From: Mycobacterium ostraviense
GTDB lineage: Bacteria; Actinomycetota; Actinomycetes; Mycobacteriales; Mycobacteriaceae
Direction of reading: 5' to 3'
Length of the DNA stretch: 64,000 bases
Assembly (NCBI RefSeq): GCF_002705925.1
Contig: NZ_NKRE01000001.1
Span: forward strand, 4,358,857 to 4,422,856
The position numbers were made by a program, and so were the translations under genes. Positions 17,561-34,374 of the stretch are shown here, piece by piece. The notes beneath the pieces were generated by a model. That model was given only the letters and a program-made list of their open reading frames with translations, searched no databases and was not told where the DNA came from. Position 1 is the stretch's first letter; each line of letters starts with the position of its first letter.

Positions 17561-18825
17561 TAAGCCGGCACGCCGTCGTCGTGACGAGCGGGTGCGGGCA
17601 GATTGCCGATGTTGGTGCCGCGCCACCTCAGGGCTTCGAGCGCGACGGCGACCTCGACGGAGGTGCGGCCCAAAGGCCGCGGCAGGAGTCGTTGAGCGGA
17701 CTCGATTCGGCGCAGCAAGGTATTGCGGTGTGTGTAGAGGCGCTTGGCGGCGCGGGAGGCGTTGCACTGCTCGTTGATGAACGTCAGTAGCGTCGTCTGC
17801 AGCTCCGGGCTGGCCGATTCCAGGTCCCCGAGCGTGCTGGAGATGAATTCGTTTGCGGTTTGCGGGTTTTGGGTGACCAGAGCGACCATCTGCACGTCGG
17901 AGAAGAATGCCACCCGCTGGCCGGACTGCAGTCGGATCAGGGTGCGCTGCGCGGTCAGCGCCTCGAGGTGGCTGCGCCGGAACCCGCCGGTCCCGGTTGC
18001 GGTGGTTCCGATGGCGATGCGCGCCCCGGCAGTGTTGTCCAGCGCCCGCTCAACCGCGGCGATGTCGAGGCCGGCGGCGTCGGCCAGCCACACCCAGCGG
18101 GTGGCCGCACTGGCGACCACGGTGAGCTGTTGCGCATAGCCCACGGCGTGGCTGAACGCGTCGGCGGCACGATCGAGATCGCCGTGGTCGCCGTCGATCT
18201 CGTCGCTCCAGACGATGGCCGCAGTGTGCGCCCGGTTCAAAGGGTAGCCCAGCCGAGCCTCGGCGCGCTCTCGGCTGATCGGGGCGCCCTCGAGAAGGAG
18301 CCCGACCACCTCGAGGCGCTCGGCATGGCTGCCACGGTTGAGTTCGTGGTGTTCGAGCTGGATTTGAGCGGCGATGCCGGCAAGTGTGGCCTCGATGAAG
18401 TCGTTGACCGACCGGGCGGAAACGTCGAGAAGCTCGCGCAGCTCCGCAGGATCGGCGGTGAGATCGAACGCAATATGCAGCCACAGCCTCCAGGCGATGT
18501 ATTCCCCGGCTCGATAGACGTCGTGCGCCAAGGTGTCCAGGCCCCGGCGCACCAGGTCGCGGGCCATGCGAAGCGGCTCCGTACCCAGGTTGGGCGGCAC
18601 CGCTGCGCCGGGGTCGCGCATATTGGCGGCCGCCCAGTGCACCAGGTTGGCGCGGTTGGCCTTTTGGACGACCTTGGACAGGACAGGATCATCGGCGATG
18701 GCCGGGTTGGCCGCGACCGTGGCACGATCCAGCTCCGCGATCCATTCCGGGCCGGGGTTGAGGGCGATCCGGGCTCCTTCTCGGATGAGCTCGCGAACTC
18801 GCGGCGAGGGTCGTTGCCGTACCAC
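17560..18825 (-). CDS. PucR-family transcriptional regulator (Rv1194c-like)
   Basis: 421 residues, the length of Rv1194c. A long N-terminal region is followed by a GGDEF-like PucR middle domain (AHTAAIVWSDEIDG ... GARIAIGTTATGTGGFRRSHLEA) and the C-terminal PucR helix-turn-helix (LLTFINEQCNASRAAKRLYTHRNTLLRRIESAQRLL). The start is a GTG at 18825. It converges on fadD36, and the tandem repeat is the only spacing between them. Targets cannot be told; a role in controlling nearby lipid genes is a guess from position. Confidence 0.85.
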   Translation of the reverse strand: MVRQRPSPRVRELIREGARIALNPGPEWIAELDRATVAANPAIADDPVLSKVVQKANRANLVHWAAANMRDPGAAVPPNLGTEPLRMARDLVRRGLDTLAHDVYRAGEYIAWRLWLHIAFDLTADPAELRELLDVSARSVNDFIEATLAGIAAQIQLEHHELNRGSHAERLEVVGLLLEGAPISRERAEARLGYPLNRAHTAAIVWSDEIDGDHGDLDRAADAFSHAVGYAQQLTVVASAATRWVWLADAAGLDIAAVERALDNTAGARIAIGTTATGTGGFRRSHLEALTAQRTLIRLQSGQRVAFFSDVQMVALVTQNPQTANEFISSTLGDLESASPELQTTLLTFINEQCNASRAAKRLYTHRNTLLRRIESAQRLLPRPLGRTSVEVAVALEALRWRGTNIGNLPAPARHDDGVPA

Positions 18826-19564
18826 GCGCTGATTCTAGGATCGGCAGTTGGTGCTGTAGGTTATGGTTTTCCGCTGTCGGGTCGGACTTCCTTTTGTCGC
18901 CCTTGCCCTCTCGGATTCACGGCGGCAGTGCCATTGTCCGTTTGCCGCCGACGTGGTATGCGCCACGGCCGCAGTCGCGGATTCGCGAAGTCGCTGGTTG
19001 CGCGGGCGCCAAGCCACTTGGCCGCGTGGACCGGGGACACCATTGCAGTGGCCGGCTTACGGGACCCGACAATTGTGCTCGTCGGGAGGCGAAAGGTAAC
19101 CCGGCAACCAGCCCCGGTTGCGGTGGTGCCGATCCGCTCAATTCAGGCTGAACATATCTCGGCTACTGCTTGATTGGCTCGATTGGCGGGGCGCCGCCGC
19201 CAGAACCGTGCTCATCAAGCATCCCCGTTTGGAACGGGTTGCGGCGCAGTGCGATAGCCGACCCGCGATGAACCCGCCGGCCGGTCCGGGACAACGTGCC
19301 GCGCTGTACACCCACGGTGCACTTTGCACCTGCGGCCGGGCCCAATGGGGAGGATTTCACCGCTGGCCGGACCCGTTGGTGCAGTTTGCACCTCCGGCCG
19401 GCCTGTTCGGGTGAGATTAACCTGTTGCGGTCGTTGCCTGTTCGCAATCATCAGCGCCAGTTCATCACCGCCGACCCGACCCGTGGCGGAGAGCGTGGGC
19501 CACCGGTGACCCGACGATCAACGGTATTGCCGGGCGGATGCCCGGCTCTCGAGGAGGTAACCGC
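18826..19564. other. 740-bp intergenic region upstream of PE13
   Basis: No convincing gene on either strand; short open frames lack ribosome sites and known motifs. It must hold the promoters for the PE13-PPE18 operon and for the divergent PucR gene. Two palindromic direct repeats at 19316-19401 are the main structure seen. Confidence 0.5.
19316..19401. promoter_or_regulatory. two palindromic operator-like repeats upstream of PE13
   Basis: Two 24-bp copies differing at two positions (19316-19339 and 19378-19401, 62 bases apart) each contain the perfect palindrome GGTGCA-N3-TGCACC followed by TGCGGCCGG or TCCGGCCGG. The spacing of about six helical turns would place a dimer bound at each on the same face. 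They lie 160-250 bases upstream of PE13. No known regulator is assigned. Confidence 0.5.
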
Positions 19565-19864
19565 ATGTCCTTTCTGACGGCACAACCAGACGCGCTGGCG
19601 GCCGCAGCGGCCAATCTCGGGTCGGTCGGTGCGGCACTGAGCGCCGGCAATGCCGCTGCCGCGGCTCCGACGACGGGTGTGTTGCCTCCGGCCGCCGACG
19701 AGGTCTCGGCACTGGTCGCAGTGCAGTTCGCGGCGCACGCGGCCAACTATCAGGCGGTGAGCGCGAAGGCCGCCGCGATTCATGATCAGTTGGTCGCGAC
19801 TCTTGCCGCGAGCGCCGGCTCGTATGCCGCCACCGAAGCCGCCAACGCCGCGGCCGCCCAGTAA
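19565..19864 (+). CDS. PE13: PE family protein PE13
   Basis: 99 residues, the length of PE13 (Rv1195), consisting only of the PE domain (MSFLTAQPDALAAAAANLGS ... YQAVSAKAAAIHDQLVATL). PE proteins form helical hairpins that pair with PPE partners and are secreted by ESX systems through a C-terminal YxxxD/E signal, visible here as YAATE. A strong GAGGAGG site lies seven bases before the ATG. The partner PPE18-like gene starts 29 bases downstream. Confidence 0.93.
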   Translation: MSFLTAQPDALAAAAANLGSVGAALSAGNAAAAAPTTGVLPPAADEVSALVAVQFAAHAANYQAVSAKAAAIHDQLVATLAASAGSYAATEAANAAAAQ

Positions 19865-19893
19865 CCGGCCGCGTTCCGAGAATAGGACTGACG

Positions 19894-21078
19894 ATGGATT
19901 TCGGAGCATTGCCGCCGGAGATCAACTCCGCGCGGATGTACACCGGGCCCGGAACGGGCTCGCTTCTGGCCGCCGCGCAGGTCTGGGATGGCGTGGCTGT
20001 CGATTTATACAGCGCTGCGTCCACTGTTCAGTCGGTGATCTGGGGATTGCTCGTCGGGCCGTGGCGGGGTTCGTCGGCGGGCTTGATGGCCGCGGCCGCT
20101 GCGCCGTACGTGACGTGGCTGGGGATCACCGCAACGCAGGCCGAACTGACCGCCGACCAGGCCCGGACGGCGGCGACAGCCCATGAGACGGCTTTTGCCA
20201 TGACGGTGACGCCGGCCGTGATCGCCGAGAACCGTGTCCAGCTGGTGACGCTGATCGCGACCAACCTGTTCGGGCAGAACACCCCGGCGATCGCGGTCAC
20301 CGAGGCCGAGTACGGCGAGATGTGGGCTCAGGACGCCGCCGCGATGTATGGCTATGCGAGTTCGGCGGCAGTGGCGGCCGAGACGCTGACGCCGTTCGAC
20401 GAGGCCCCGGAGATCACCAACGCCGGCGGGCTGGTGCAGCAGGCCGCGGCGGTCGAGGAGGCCACCGACACCGCCGCGGCGAACCAGCTGATGTCCACCG
20501 TGCCGCAGGCGCTGCAACAGCTCGCCGAGCCCACCCAAGGCACCACACCCTTCACAACCGTGGGAGAGCTCTGGAAGGCGATTTCGCCGCATCTGTCGCC
20601 GATCAGCAACATCGTCTCGATGCTCAACAATCACGTTTCGATGCTCAACTCCGGCATGTCGATGACCAACACGGCGAGTTCACTGATGAAGGGCATGGCT
20701 CCGGCGGCCGCCAAGGCGGTCGAAGCCGCGGTCGAAACGGGAGCCAGGGCCATGGGGTCGCTGGGAAGTGGGTTGGCTCCCTCGGGGATCGGTGGCTCCG
20801 GGGTCGCGGCGGGTTTGGGCCGGGCGCTGTCGGTCGGCTCGTTGTCGGTGCCGCAAGGGTGGGCGGCGGCGAATCAGGCGGTCGTCCCGGCGGCCCGGGC
20901 ATTGCCGTTGGCCGGCCTGGCCAGCGCCGCCGAAACTGGGCCCGCGCCCATGCTCGGGGGGCTGCCGCTGGGGCAACTGGCCAACGCGGGCGGTGGCAAC
21001 GGCGTCAGCGGCGTCAGCGGCGTGCTGCGGGTCACGCCGAGGCCCTATGTGATGCCACGGACGCCGGCCGCCGGGTAG
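19894..21078 (+). CDS. PPE18: PPE family protein, PPE18-like
   Basis: 394 residues. The PPE domain runs from MDFGALPPEINSARMYTGPG through FGQNTPAIAVTEAEYGEMWAQ to about residue 180. It is followed by the SVP-type middle containing TTVGELWKAISPHLSPISN and a Gly/Ala-rich C-terminus with GSLSVPQGWAAANQA, the SVP-subfamily motif. M. tuberculosis PPE18 (Rv1196) is a secreted or surface protein that engages TLR2. Position after PE13 supports orthology, although PPE18/19/60 paralogs are close. In H37Rv esxK and esxL come next; here they are absent. Confidence 0.88.
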   Translation: MDFGALPPEINSARMYTGPGTGSLLAAAQVWDGVAVDLYSAASTVQSVIWGLLVGPWRGSSAGLMAAAAAPYVTWLGITATQAELTADQARTAATAHETAFAMTVTPAVIAENRVQLVTLIATNLFGQNTPAIAVTEAEYGEMWAQDAAAMYGYASSAAVAAETLTPFDEAPEITNAGGLVQQAAAVEEATDTAAANQLMSTVPQALQQLAEPTQGTTPFTTVGELWKAISPHLSPISNIVSMLNNHVSMLNSGMSMTNTASSLMKGMAPAAAKAVEAAVETGARAMGSLGSGLAPSGIGGSGVAAGLGRALSVGSLSVPQGWAAANQAVVPAARALPLAGLASAAETGPAPMLGGLPLGQLANAGGGNGVSGVSGVLRVTPRPYVMPRTPAAG

Positions 21079-21094
21079 CGGCCGAATCCCGGCG

Positions 21095-21210
21095 CCGAGT
21101 GTATGTTGACGGCGCCGAGTGTGCCGTCAGGGACGGCCGATCGTGAACGTTGTTGCCCTACAGGCACACTCAAAGCCGTCACGGCACACTCGATACGCCG
21201 CCATGACGGC
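21095..21210. repeat. GAGTGT/ACACTC inverted repeat array between PPE18 and mbtK-like gene
   Basis: Two forward units (GGCGCCGAGTGTA, GGCGCCGAGTGTG) are followed about 40 bases later by two inverse units (GGCACACTCAAAG, GGCACACTCGATACG). It lies between convergent genes, as does the related array at 9272-9480. Probably a bidirectional terminator-like dispersed element. Confidence 0.7.
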
Positions 21211-21282
21211 CCGGTGCGGGGTAGCTGGGATTCCCTGGGCTCGGGGGTCGGCGCTCGACGGCCGCACATCGGGAATCGGCGA

Positions 21283-21912
21283 TCAGGACTCTCGAGCCCG
21301 GGGCACGTCCTCGGGCGTGCGGGGCAATGCATAGAGTGCCATCCGACGATTCGCCATGTCGTGTTCGCCGAGAAATACACAGCCGGCGCTCTCACAGAAC
21401 CTGCGCGCCATCTTGTTTCGGTAGTCCGGGTCGAACATGACTCGCCGACAACGCGGTTCGGCGTTGAGCACACTGGCCACCAGGTGCGGCAACACGAATT
21501 GGGCGATTCCCTTGTTCGTGATCTCCGGGTCGGCCATGCCCGCGTGTATGCCCAGATCATATGGAGCCCACTCGTACCGGGTAGCGATGGAATCCTTGGC
21601 AGCCCAATAGAGTTCGACGTAGGCGTGGTCTTGTCCGTCAATGCTGCCGATCATCGGTCGCGAATAGCTGCCGTCGAGCTGGGCGCGCAGGTAGCGCTGC
21701 CACCGCGACACCGGCCACACGTATTCCCATGCTTCGGCCAGGTGGGGCCGGCGCATCCACTCGGCGATCATGTCCGCGTCGGCATCGGGATCGGCCAGCC
21801 GGAATGCATATGGTTCGGGCACTTCGGGTTTGGCGGGCGGCGGCGGGATGTTTCGGACCTCGTCGGGTAGGTCGGTCAATTCCCGCGGCAGGATCACGTC
21901 GGGTTCACTCAT
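21283..21912 (-). CDS. mbtK: MbtK-like lysine N-acyltransferase (GNAT)
   Basis: 209 residues, against 210 in M. tuberculosis MbtK (Rv1347c). Conserved blocks include AEWMRRPHLAEAWEYVWP, RYLRAQLDGSYSRPMIGS, ELYWAAKDSI, YDLGIHAGMADP and RCRRVMFDPDYRN ... RRMALYALP. MbtK transfers a long acyl chain to the epsilon-amino group of (N-hydroxy)lysine in mycobactin, anchoring the siderophore in the envelope. In M. tuberculosis mbtK lies in a separate mbt-2 locus; here it is the last gene of the mbt-like operon, 73 bases after mbtH. The ATG at 21912 has only a weak ribosome site. Confidence 0.9.
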   Translation of the reverse strand: MSEPDVILPRELTDLPDEVRNIPPPPAKPEVPEPYAFRLADPDADADMIAEWMRRPHLAEAWEYVWPVSRWQRYLRAQLDGSYSRPMIGSIDGQDHAYVELYWAAKDSIATRYEWAPYDLGIHAGMADPEITNKGIAQFVLPHLVASVLNAEPRCRRVMFDPDYRNKMARRFCESAGCVFLGEHDMANRRMALYALPRTPEDVPRARES

Positions 21913-21985
21913 GTCATCTCGGGTTTCGGTTGATGTCCTAGGTGTCGCGATTCGGGAATCGAAGTCGCAGCGCGGGCTGGCCCGG

Positions 21986-22210
21986 CTAACGAGACTGCTG
22001 CGAATTCACTGCTTCGCGCAGGCTCTTCGGCCGCATGTCGGTCCAGTGTTCCTCGACGTATTGCAGGCAATCCGCCCGGCTGGCTTCGCCGTACACCTTG
22101 CGCCAGCCGGCCGGGATCTCGGCGAACGCGGGCCACAGGCTGTGCTGCTCATCGTCGTTGACCAGCACGCAAAAGGAGCCGGTCTCGTCATCGAAGGGAT
22201 TGGTGCTCAT
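21986..22210 (-). CDS. mbtH: MbtH-like NRPS accessory protein
   Basis: 74 residues. The MbtH signature is complete: NDDEQHSLWPAFAEIPAGW, then CLQYVEEHWTDMRPKSLR. MbtH proteins bind and activate NRPS adenylation domains, here probably those of the adjacent MbtE- and MbtF-like synthetases. The ATG at 22210 has an AGGAGA site six bases upstream and lies inside the end of mbtG, giving a 23-base overlap. Loss of either gene's frame would affect the other. Confidence 0.95.
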   Translation of the reverse strand: MSTNPFDDETGSFCVLVNDDEQHSLWPAFAEIPAGWRKVYGEASRADCLQYVEEHWTDMRPKSLREAVNSQQSR

Positions 22211-23474
22211 CGTTTCTCCTAATCGAAGGGTCGTTTTCGGGCAGCTCGGCGCCCAGCACCCGGTCGGAAAGCAGGCCCAGGCAGCTGAGGTTGGGAAATC
22301 CGGGTCCCTGGTTGAGTCCGGCCAGGCCGGGTAAAAACAACTTCGGCGTGACGCTGTTGACGGCGAGGTCGTAGCCGATCGACTCCTGCAAGCGTTCGCT
22401 ACTGAGCGGCCCGCCCAGCCCGAGTTCGAGCAGGTCGAGCGCATCCTGGCTCAGCAGCGTGGTAAACCACAACGCGTCAACTCCCGAGCCGTCGATGACC
22501 AGGTCGAAACCGTGCACGGTTTCGAAGTTTTCGGTGCCCCGGTCGGTGCTCAGGGTGAGCCGGATCTGCTGGCCGCGATCGACCGCGTGCGCAACCCGGC
22601 CGCGCAGGTGCCGGATCCGGTCGTCGGCCATCAGCGCATCCTGCACGCTCGACGAGAACACTCCGCGGTCGGTGCGTGCGATCGCGTCGCGTCGTTCCGG
22701 CAGAGTCAGGGCGGACCAGTCGGATGGGTCGGAGAACAGCGAGTTCTCGAAGAAGCCTTCGCCCCGGGTGAACAGCGTGACCTGCGGTGAGATGACGGTG
22801 ATCGTCGAAATCGGGTGCCGGAACAGCTCATGGAGCATGGCCGCGGCCGTCTCGCCGCCGCCGATCATCGCGACTCGCTCGGCGCTGATCCGGTCGTGTT
22901 GGGCGGCGCGATGCCAGAACTGCGCGATGGAGAGCACCCGCGGATTGCCCGGCAGCAGAGTCCGTTCGGCTTGGCCGGGCCCGGTGATCATCAACCCGTC
23001 GGCGTGCACGGTGCGCTCGGCGGTGCGCAGCGCCCAGCGTCGGCCGTCGAGCGCGATTCGTTCGACTTCGCCGTAGACCACCGTCATGTCAATTCGCTCG
23101 GCGACCCAGCGCAGATACTGGCCCCATCGGCCGTGGGTCGGCGCCGGACGGCCGCGGTCGATCCATTGGGCGAATTGACCGGTGGCGATGAGATACGCCT
23201 GCCAGCTGTAGCGCGTCATCCGCTCGTCGAGCTCGGCGTTGCGGCGCGGCACCAGCGATGAGCGATACGGGAAGCCGACGTCCTTTTCCGGGCTGGTGCC
23301 CAGGCTTTGGGCGCCGTCGGTCCAGCCGCCGCCGGCCTGCCAGTTGGCGGCCACTGCGGTGCGTTCGATGGCGACGACGTCAGGTGTGTCGACACCCATG
23401 GCGCGTAACACCGACGCCTTGGCGGCGACGGCCACCGCCTTGGCCCCGGCGCCGACGACCGCTAGTGTAGTCAT
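22188..23474 (-). CDS. mbtG: MbtG-like lysine N6-monooxygenase
   Basis: 428 residues. The FAD-binding loop VVGAGAKAVAVAAKASVLR starts near residue 5. NADPH-site and family blocks follow: NWQAGGGWTDGAQ, SLGTSPEKDVGFPYRS, MIGGGETAAAMLHELFRH, and the C-terminal FPNLSCLGLLSDRVLGA. MbtG hydroxylates the epsilon-nitrogen of lysine to create the hydroxamate iron ligand. It overlaps the mbtF stop-start junction by four bases and mbtH by 23. Resemblance to mycobactin MbtG is close along the full length, which fixes the pathway type even though the NRPS parts differ. Confidence 0.94.
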   Translation of the reverse strand: MTTLAVVGAGAKAVAVAAKASVLRAMGVDTPDVVAIERTAVAANWQAGGGWTDGAQSLGTSPEKDVGFPYRSSLVPRRNAELDERMTRYSWQAYLIATGQFAQWIDRGRPAPTHGRWGQYLRWVAERIDMTVVYGEVERIALDGRRWALRTAERTVHADGLMITGPGQAERTLLPGNPRVLSIAQFWHRAAQHDRISAERVAMIGGGETAAAMLHELFRHPISTITVISPQVTLFTRGEGFFENSLFSDPSDWSALTLPERRDAIARTDRGVFSSSVQDALMADDRIRHLRGRVAHAVDRGQQIRLTLSTDRGTENFETVHGFDLVIDGSGVDALWFTTLLSQDALDLLELGLGGPLSSERLQESIGYDLAVNSVTPKLFLPGLAGLNQGPGFPNLSCLGLLSDRVLGAELPENDPSIRRNDEHQSLR

Positions 23475-26400
23475 GTCACGGACTCCTTGAGAGATTCATT
23501 CCAAAGATCCTGCAGCGCAGCCAGATCCGACTCGCTGAGGATATCGGGCAGGGCGCGCCACTGCGTCAACAAGACTTGCTGGTCGCCGGAGCCCAGCAGG
23601 GTGGCCATGATGACCAGTTCGTGACGCACCGCCACGTTTGGTTCGGGCAGCGGTGGCAGTCCGCCCAGCAGCTCGCGGTCCAGGCGCACGCTGGCGCCGG
23701 CGTCACCGACGTCGGTGCGGCCCAGGTAGTTCAGCAGCAGCTGCGGCCCCGGAACACTGTTGAGCGCAGCCGCGGTGTCGGCGCGCAGGTAGCGCAGCAG
23801 ACCGTAATCGATTCCGGCGCCGGGGACAGCCGCCAATTGCTCGGTCACACGATGCGGGTCGGTGGAATGCACTCGCAGCGGATAGATCGCGCTGAGCAGG
23901 CCCACGGTGTCGGTGGTGTCGATCGTGCCGTCGGGGTCGACCAAGGCGGCGGCGCGGCCGTGAGTTTCCAGCGCCAGCAGCGGCGCCGGCGTCGGCTGAC
24001 CCCGGCGCTGCCGCCACCGGGTCACCGTCCGCGCTGCCGCCGCGACCAGCAGGTCGAACATCGGCACACCCGAGGCCAGCAGTCGACCGGTGATGTCGGT
24101 GTCGGTCACTGCGGCCCGGATCAGCAGGCCAGCGACCCGGTCACGGTGGGCATGGACCCGTCGGGCGCCCAGATCCGGGTCGTCACCCTCGAGCTGGGAA
24201 AGCCAAAACGACATGGTGTCAAGGGTTTCGGCGCGCCGCAGGAGCGCTTGCGCCCACCGCCGGTAGCTGGTGTGCTCGGGGACAGGCGCGGGTGAGTGGC
24301 CGCCGGCCAGCGCATGCAAGGCGGCGTCGAGTTCACCCAGCACCACCCGCCACGACGCCGGGTCCATCGCCAGCACATGCGCGGCCAGCAGCAGCACGCC
24401 CGGTCCGCTCGGCGGCCGCAGCCATCTGGCGGACAGCAGCGAACCACGTTCGGGGTCAAGGCGTTCCAGGGCCGCTTCGGCATGTACGGTGACCGCAGCC
24501 TGCAGATCACCGGACACCGCTGCCTCGTCGAAGAAGTCGCCGACCGGAGTGGGCACCAGGGTCATGCTGGTGCGGTCCAGGCGGGTGCGCAGCACTTCGT
24601 GGCTGTCGACAATAGCGGCCAGCGCGGCTCGCAGCTGCTCTGCGGTGATCCCTTCGGGCAGCCTGATGGCTTCGACCTGTCCCATCCGCCGCGGCTCGCC
24701 GAATTCATAGACCCAAAGCGCGTTGGGCAGCAACGGGATCGGTTCGCTGCTGTGCTCGGCGTCGCGGGCCGCGCCGGTGGCTTCGGCGTCGACCGCGGCG
24801 GCGAGTTCGCGAATATTGTTGCATTCCAGGGTGAGCCGGGCGCGTAGCGGGATGCCGCGGCGTCGCGCCGCCTGGACCACCGACAGCGCCACGATGCTGT
24901 CCAGTCCCAGTTCCAGGAAATCGGCGGTCACGTCGACCTCGGGAGTCTGCAACATCTCCGAAAGCAACTCGGCCAGAGCGGATTCCGTGGCCGTCTCGGG
25001 TGCCGAGCCAACGGCGCCGGCATCGGCGTCGGGCAGCGCGGCCTCGTCCAGCTTGCCGTTGGCGGTCAGCGGGATCTCATCGACGACGACGATGCGCTGC
25101 GGCACCATGTAGCGCGGCAGCCGCTCACCGAGCATGGCCCGCAGTTCGGCTTCGGTGGGCTCGGAGCCGTTCGCGGTCGCGGCGCAGGCCGTCAACCGAG
25201 CGCCGCGCTGGTGTTCGCGGACCACCACATGGGCGTGACGCACCCCCGGGTGCGCCTGCAGCGCCGCGGCGATCTCGCCGGGTTCCACCCGGTAGCCACG
25301 GATCTTCACCTGCTCGTCAGCGCGGCCCAGATAGTGCAGCGAGTCGTCGGGCTGGCGGCGCACCACGTCGCCGGTACGATACATCCGCTCCCCGGAACCG
25401 AACGGGTCGGCGATGAATCGATGTGACGTCTCACCGGGGCGTCCGAGATAGCCGCGCGCCAATTGCGCTCCTGCCACATACAATTCGCCGGCCACACCGT
25501 GGGGCACCGGGCGCAGCGCGGAGTCCAGCACATAGGCGCGGCTCTGCTGGGTCGGACGCCCGATCGACGGCGCGGGGTGCTCGGTGATGTCGGCGACCAC
25601 TGCCTCGACGGTGGTTTCGGTGGGGCCGTAGCAGTTGTAGGCCGCCATCCCGTTGCGCGCGCATTCCTCGCGAATCAGGTTCCACGTCGGCGGGGCAACA
25701 GCTTCGCCACCCAGCGCGAGCACCGCCAGCGGAACGGTCGTGAGCAAGCCGAAGGCCCGCAGTTGGGCGAACATCGACGGGGTGGTGTCGATCATGTCGA
25801 TGCGGTGCTCGGCGATCGCGTGGACCAGCGACTCGGCGTCGCGCTGGGTGCGTTCGTCGACGACGTGCACGGTGTGGCCGTCGAGCAAGGCGACCAGCGG
25901 TTGCCAGGCGGCGTCGAACGCGAACGACCAGGCGTGCGCGATACGCAGCCGACGCCGCAGTCGGGTGGCGGCCGGCCGCAGCACGGAGTCGATGTGGTCG
26001 TCGGCGTAGGCACCCAGCGCGGCGTGGGTTCCGATGACGCCCTTGGGTTCCCCGGTGGTCCCGGAGGTGAAGACGACGTAGGCGGCTTGCCGGGGGTCGA
26101 CGTCGACGGGGCGGAAATCGTCGGCCTGGTCGGGCGCCTCGGAGGCTGTCACCAGGTCCTCGTCGACGACAACGGTGGCACCGGTCTGGCGCAGGATCGA
26201 CTTCACCCGTTCCGGCGGCGTTCCCGGTTCCAGCGGCACGCACACCGCGCCGGATTTGAGCACCGCAAGCAGCGCGACGACATACTGCGGGCTACGGGAA
26301 AGCCGTACCGCCACCGGCGATTCCGGCTCGGCGCCGCGATCGATCAGTACCGCGGCCAGCCGGTTGGCCGCCGCGTCCAGCTCGCCGTAGGACATGGACC

Positions 26401-27873
26401 CGGAGGTCCAGCTCAGCGCCTCCTGGTCGGGACTGGCCTGCGCAACCGCGGCGAAGCGGGTGTGAAAGCAAGCTGTCGGGCGGGCCGGTGCTGTGCCGGC
26501 GGCGCGCAGCGGCCGGGTCTCTTCGTCGAACAGCACGCTGACCTCGCGCAGTGGGTCCTCCCATTTCGCCAGCAGCCGCTCGGCGGTGGCCAGCACGCGG
26601 CGGCCGAGCTTTTCACCGGTGGTAGCGCCGAGCGCGCCGTCGAGCACCTCGACGAACATGACCAGCTCGCCGTCGTCCAGGTGGGCGGCCAGCGCGACCG
26701 GGAAATGCGTCACGCTCTCCAGCCCCGCCGGCCGGAATGTCACACCGCGAGCCCTCAATTCACCGGATTCGGCCAGTCCGGCGGTAGGAAAATTTTCGTA
26801 GACCAGCAGCGTGTCGAACATCTCGCCGACGCCGCCGATCGCCCGCAGTTGCGCGTGGCTGAGGTAGCTGTGGTCCCGCAGCGTCGCTGCATTGCGTTGC
26901 AGCGCAACGCATTGCGAATCGACAGCGGCGTGCTGATCGAGTCGCACCCGCAGCGCCACGGTGTTGATGAACAACCCGATCATGGTTTCGACGCCGGACA
27001 GTTCGGCGGGCCGGCCCGACACCGTGACGCCGAACACCACGTCGTCGCGGTCGGTCAGCCGTGACAACACCAGCGCCCAGGCCATCTGCATCAAGGTGTT
27101 CACGGTGATTCCGCGGGAGCGGGCACCGTCGCGCAACCGCGCGGTGGTCTGACGGTCGGTGCGTAACTCGGTGCGCCGCGGCAATCCGGTCCGGGGCGCT
27201 TCGGAGGACATCGACGCCGCCAGCAGCGTCGGGCCGGGCAACCCGGCAAGGTGCTCGCGCCACACCCGCTCGCTGGCCGAGCGGTCACGCGCGGCCAGCC
27301 ACCCGATGTAATCCCGGTACGGCCGCGGCTTGACCGGCAGCGCGTCCAGGTCACCGCCCGCCCCGTACAGCGCGATCATCTCCGCTGCGAACACCGGCAG
27401 CGACCACCCGTCGATCACGATGTGATGCGCGGTGATCACCAAATGCCAACGGGCATCCGGCAATTCGATTAGCAGGAAGCGGATCGCCGGTGTCTTTTCG
27501 AAGTCGAACGGCCGAGACCGTTCCGCGGCCGACAGTTTTTCGATATCCGCGGGCTCGGCGGCAACGTGACGCCAGGGCAACTCGACCCGCGACGGCACGA
27601 TCTGCACGGGCCGGGGGATGTCGCGGCTGACGAAGCAGGCCCGCAGGTTCGGGTGGCGCATCAACATTTTCGCCGCGCAGTCCTTGAGCAGCTCGACGTC
27701 GAGCGGACCGGCGATATCGGCGGCGATCCCGACCAGGTACGGGTCGTCGACCGGAGAGCCGTCATGGGCATCGGCCAGCCCGGAAAGCACGGTCAGCGAA
27801 TACAGCCCTTCCTGCAAAGGGCTCAGCGCCATCACATCGTCGATGCCTGATTGCGCACCGGTTTCGGTGGCGG

Positions 27874-27877
<4 letters not shown>
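23471..27877 (-). CDS. mbtF: MbtF-like NRPS (C-A-PCP plus degenerate terminal C/E domain)
   Basis: 1468 residues. Condensation domain about 15-440 with intact HHIVIDGWS at 151-160. Adenylation domain about 465-960 (YVVFTSGTTGEPKG, CYGPTETTVEA, YRTGDVV, GRADEQVKIRGYR, catalytic Lys in LTANGKLDE). Carrier domain about 980-1050 (LELGLDSIVAL). From about 1075 to the end lies a second condensation/epimerisation-like domain whose motif reads HVLAMDPASW, so the second catalytic His is Val. The A-domain pocket, read by eye, begins D-A and fits lysine-type codes, as expected for the terminal lysine of mycobactins. The size matches M. tuberculosis MbtF (1461). Start ATG overlaps the mbtE stop. Confidence 0.9.
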
Positions 27878-34366
<6,489 letters not shown>

Positions 34367-34374
<8 letters not shown>

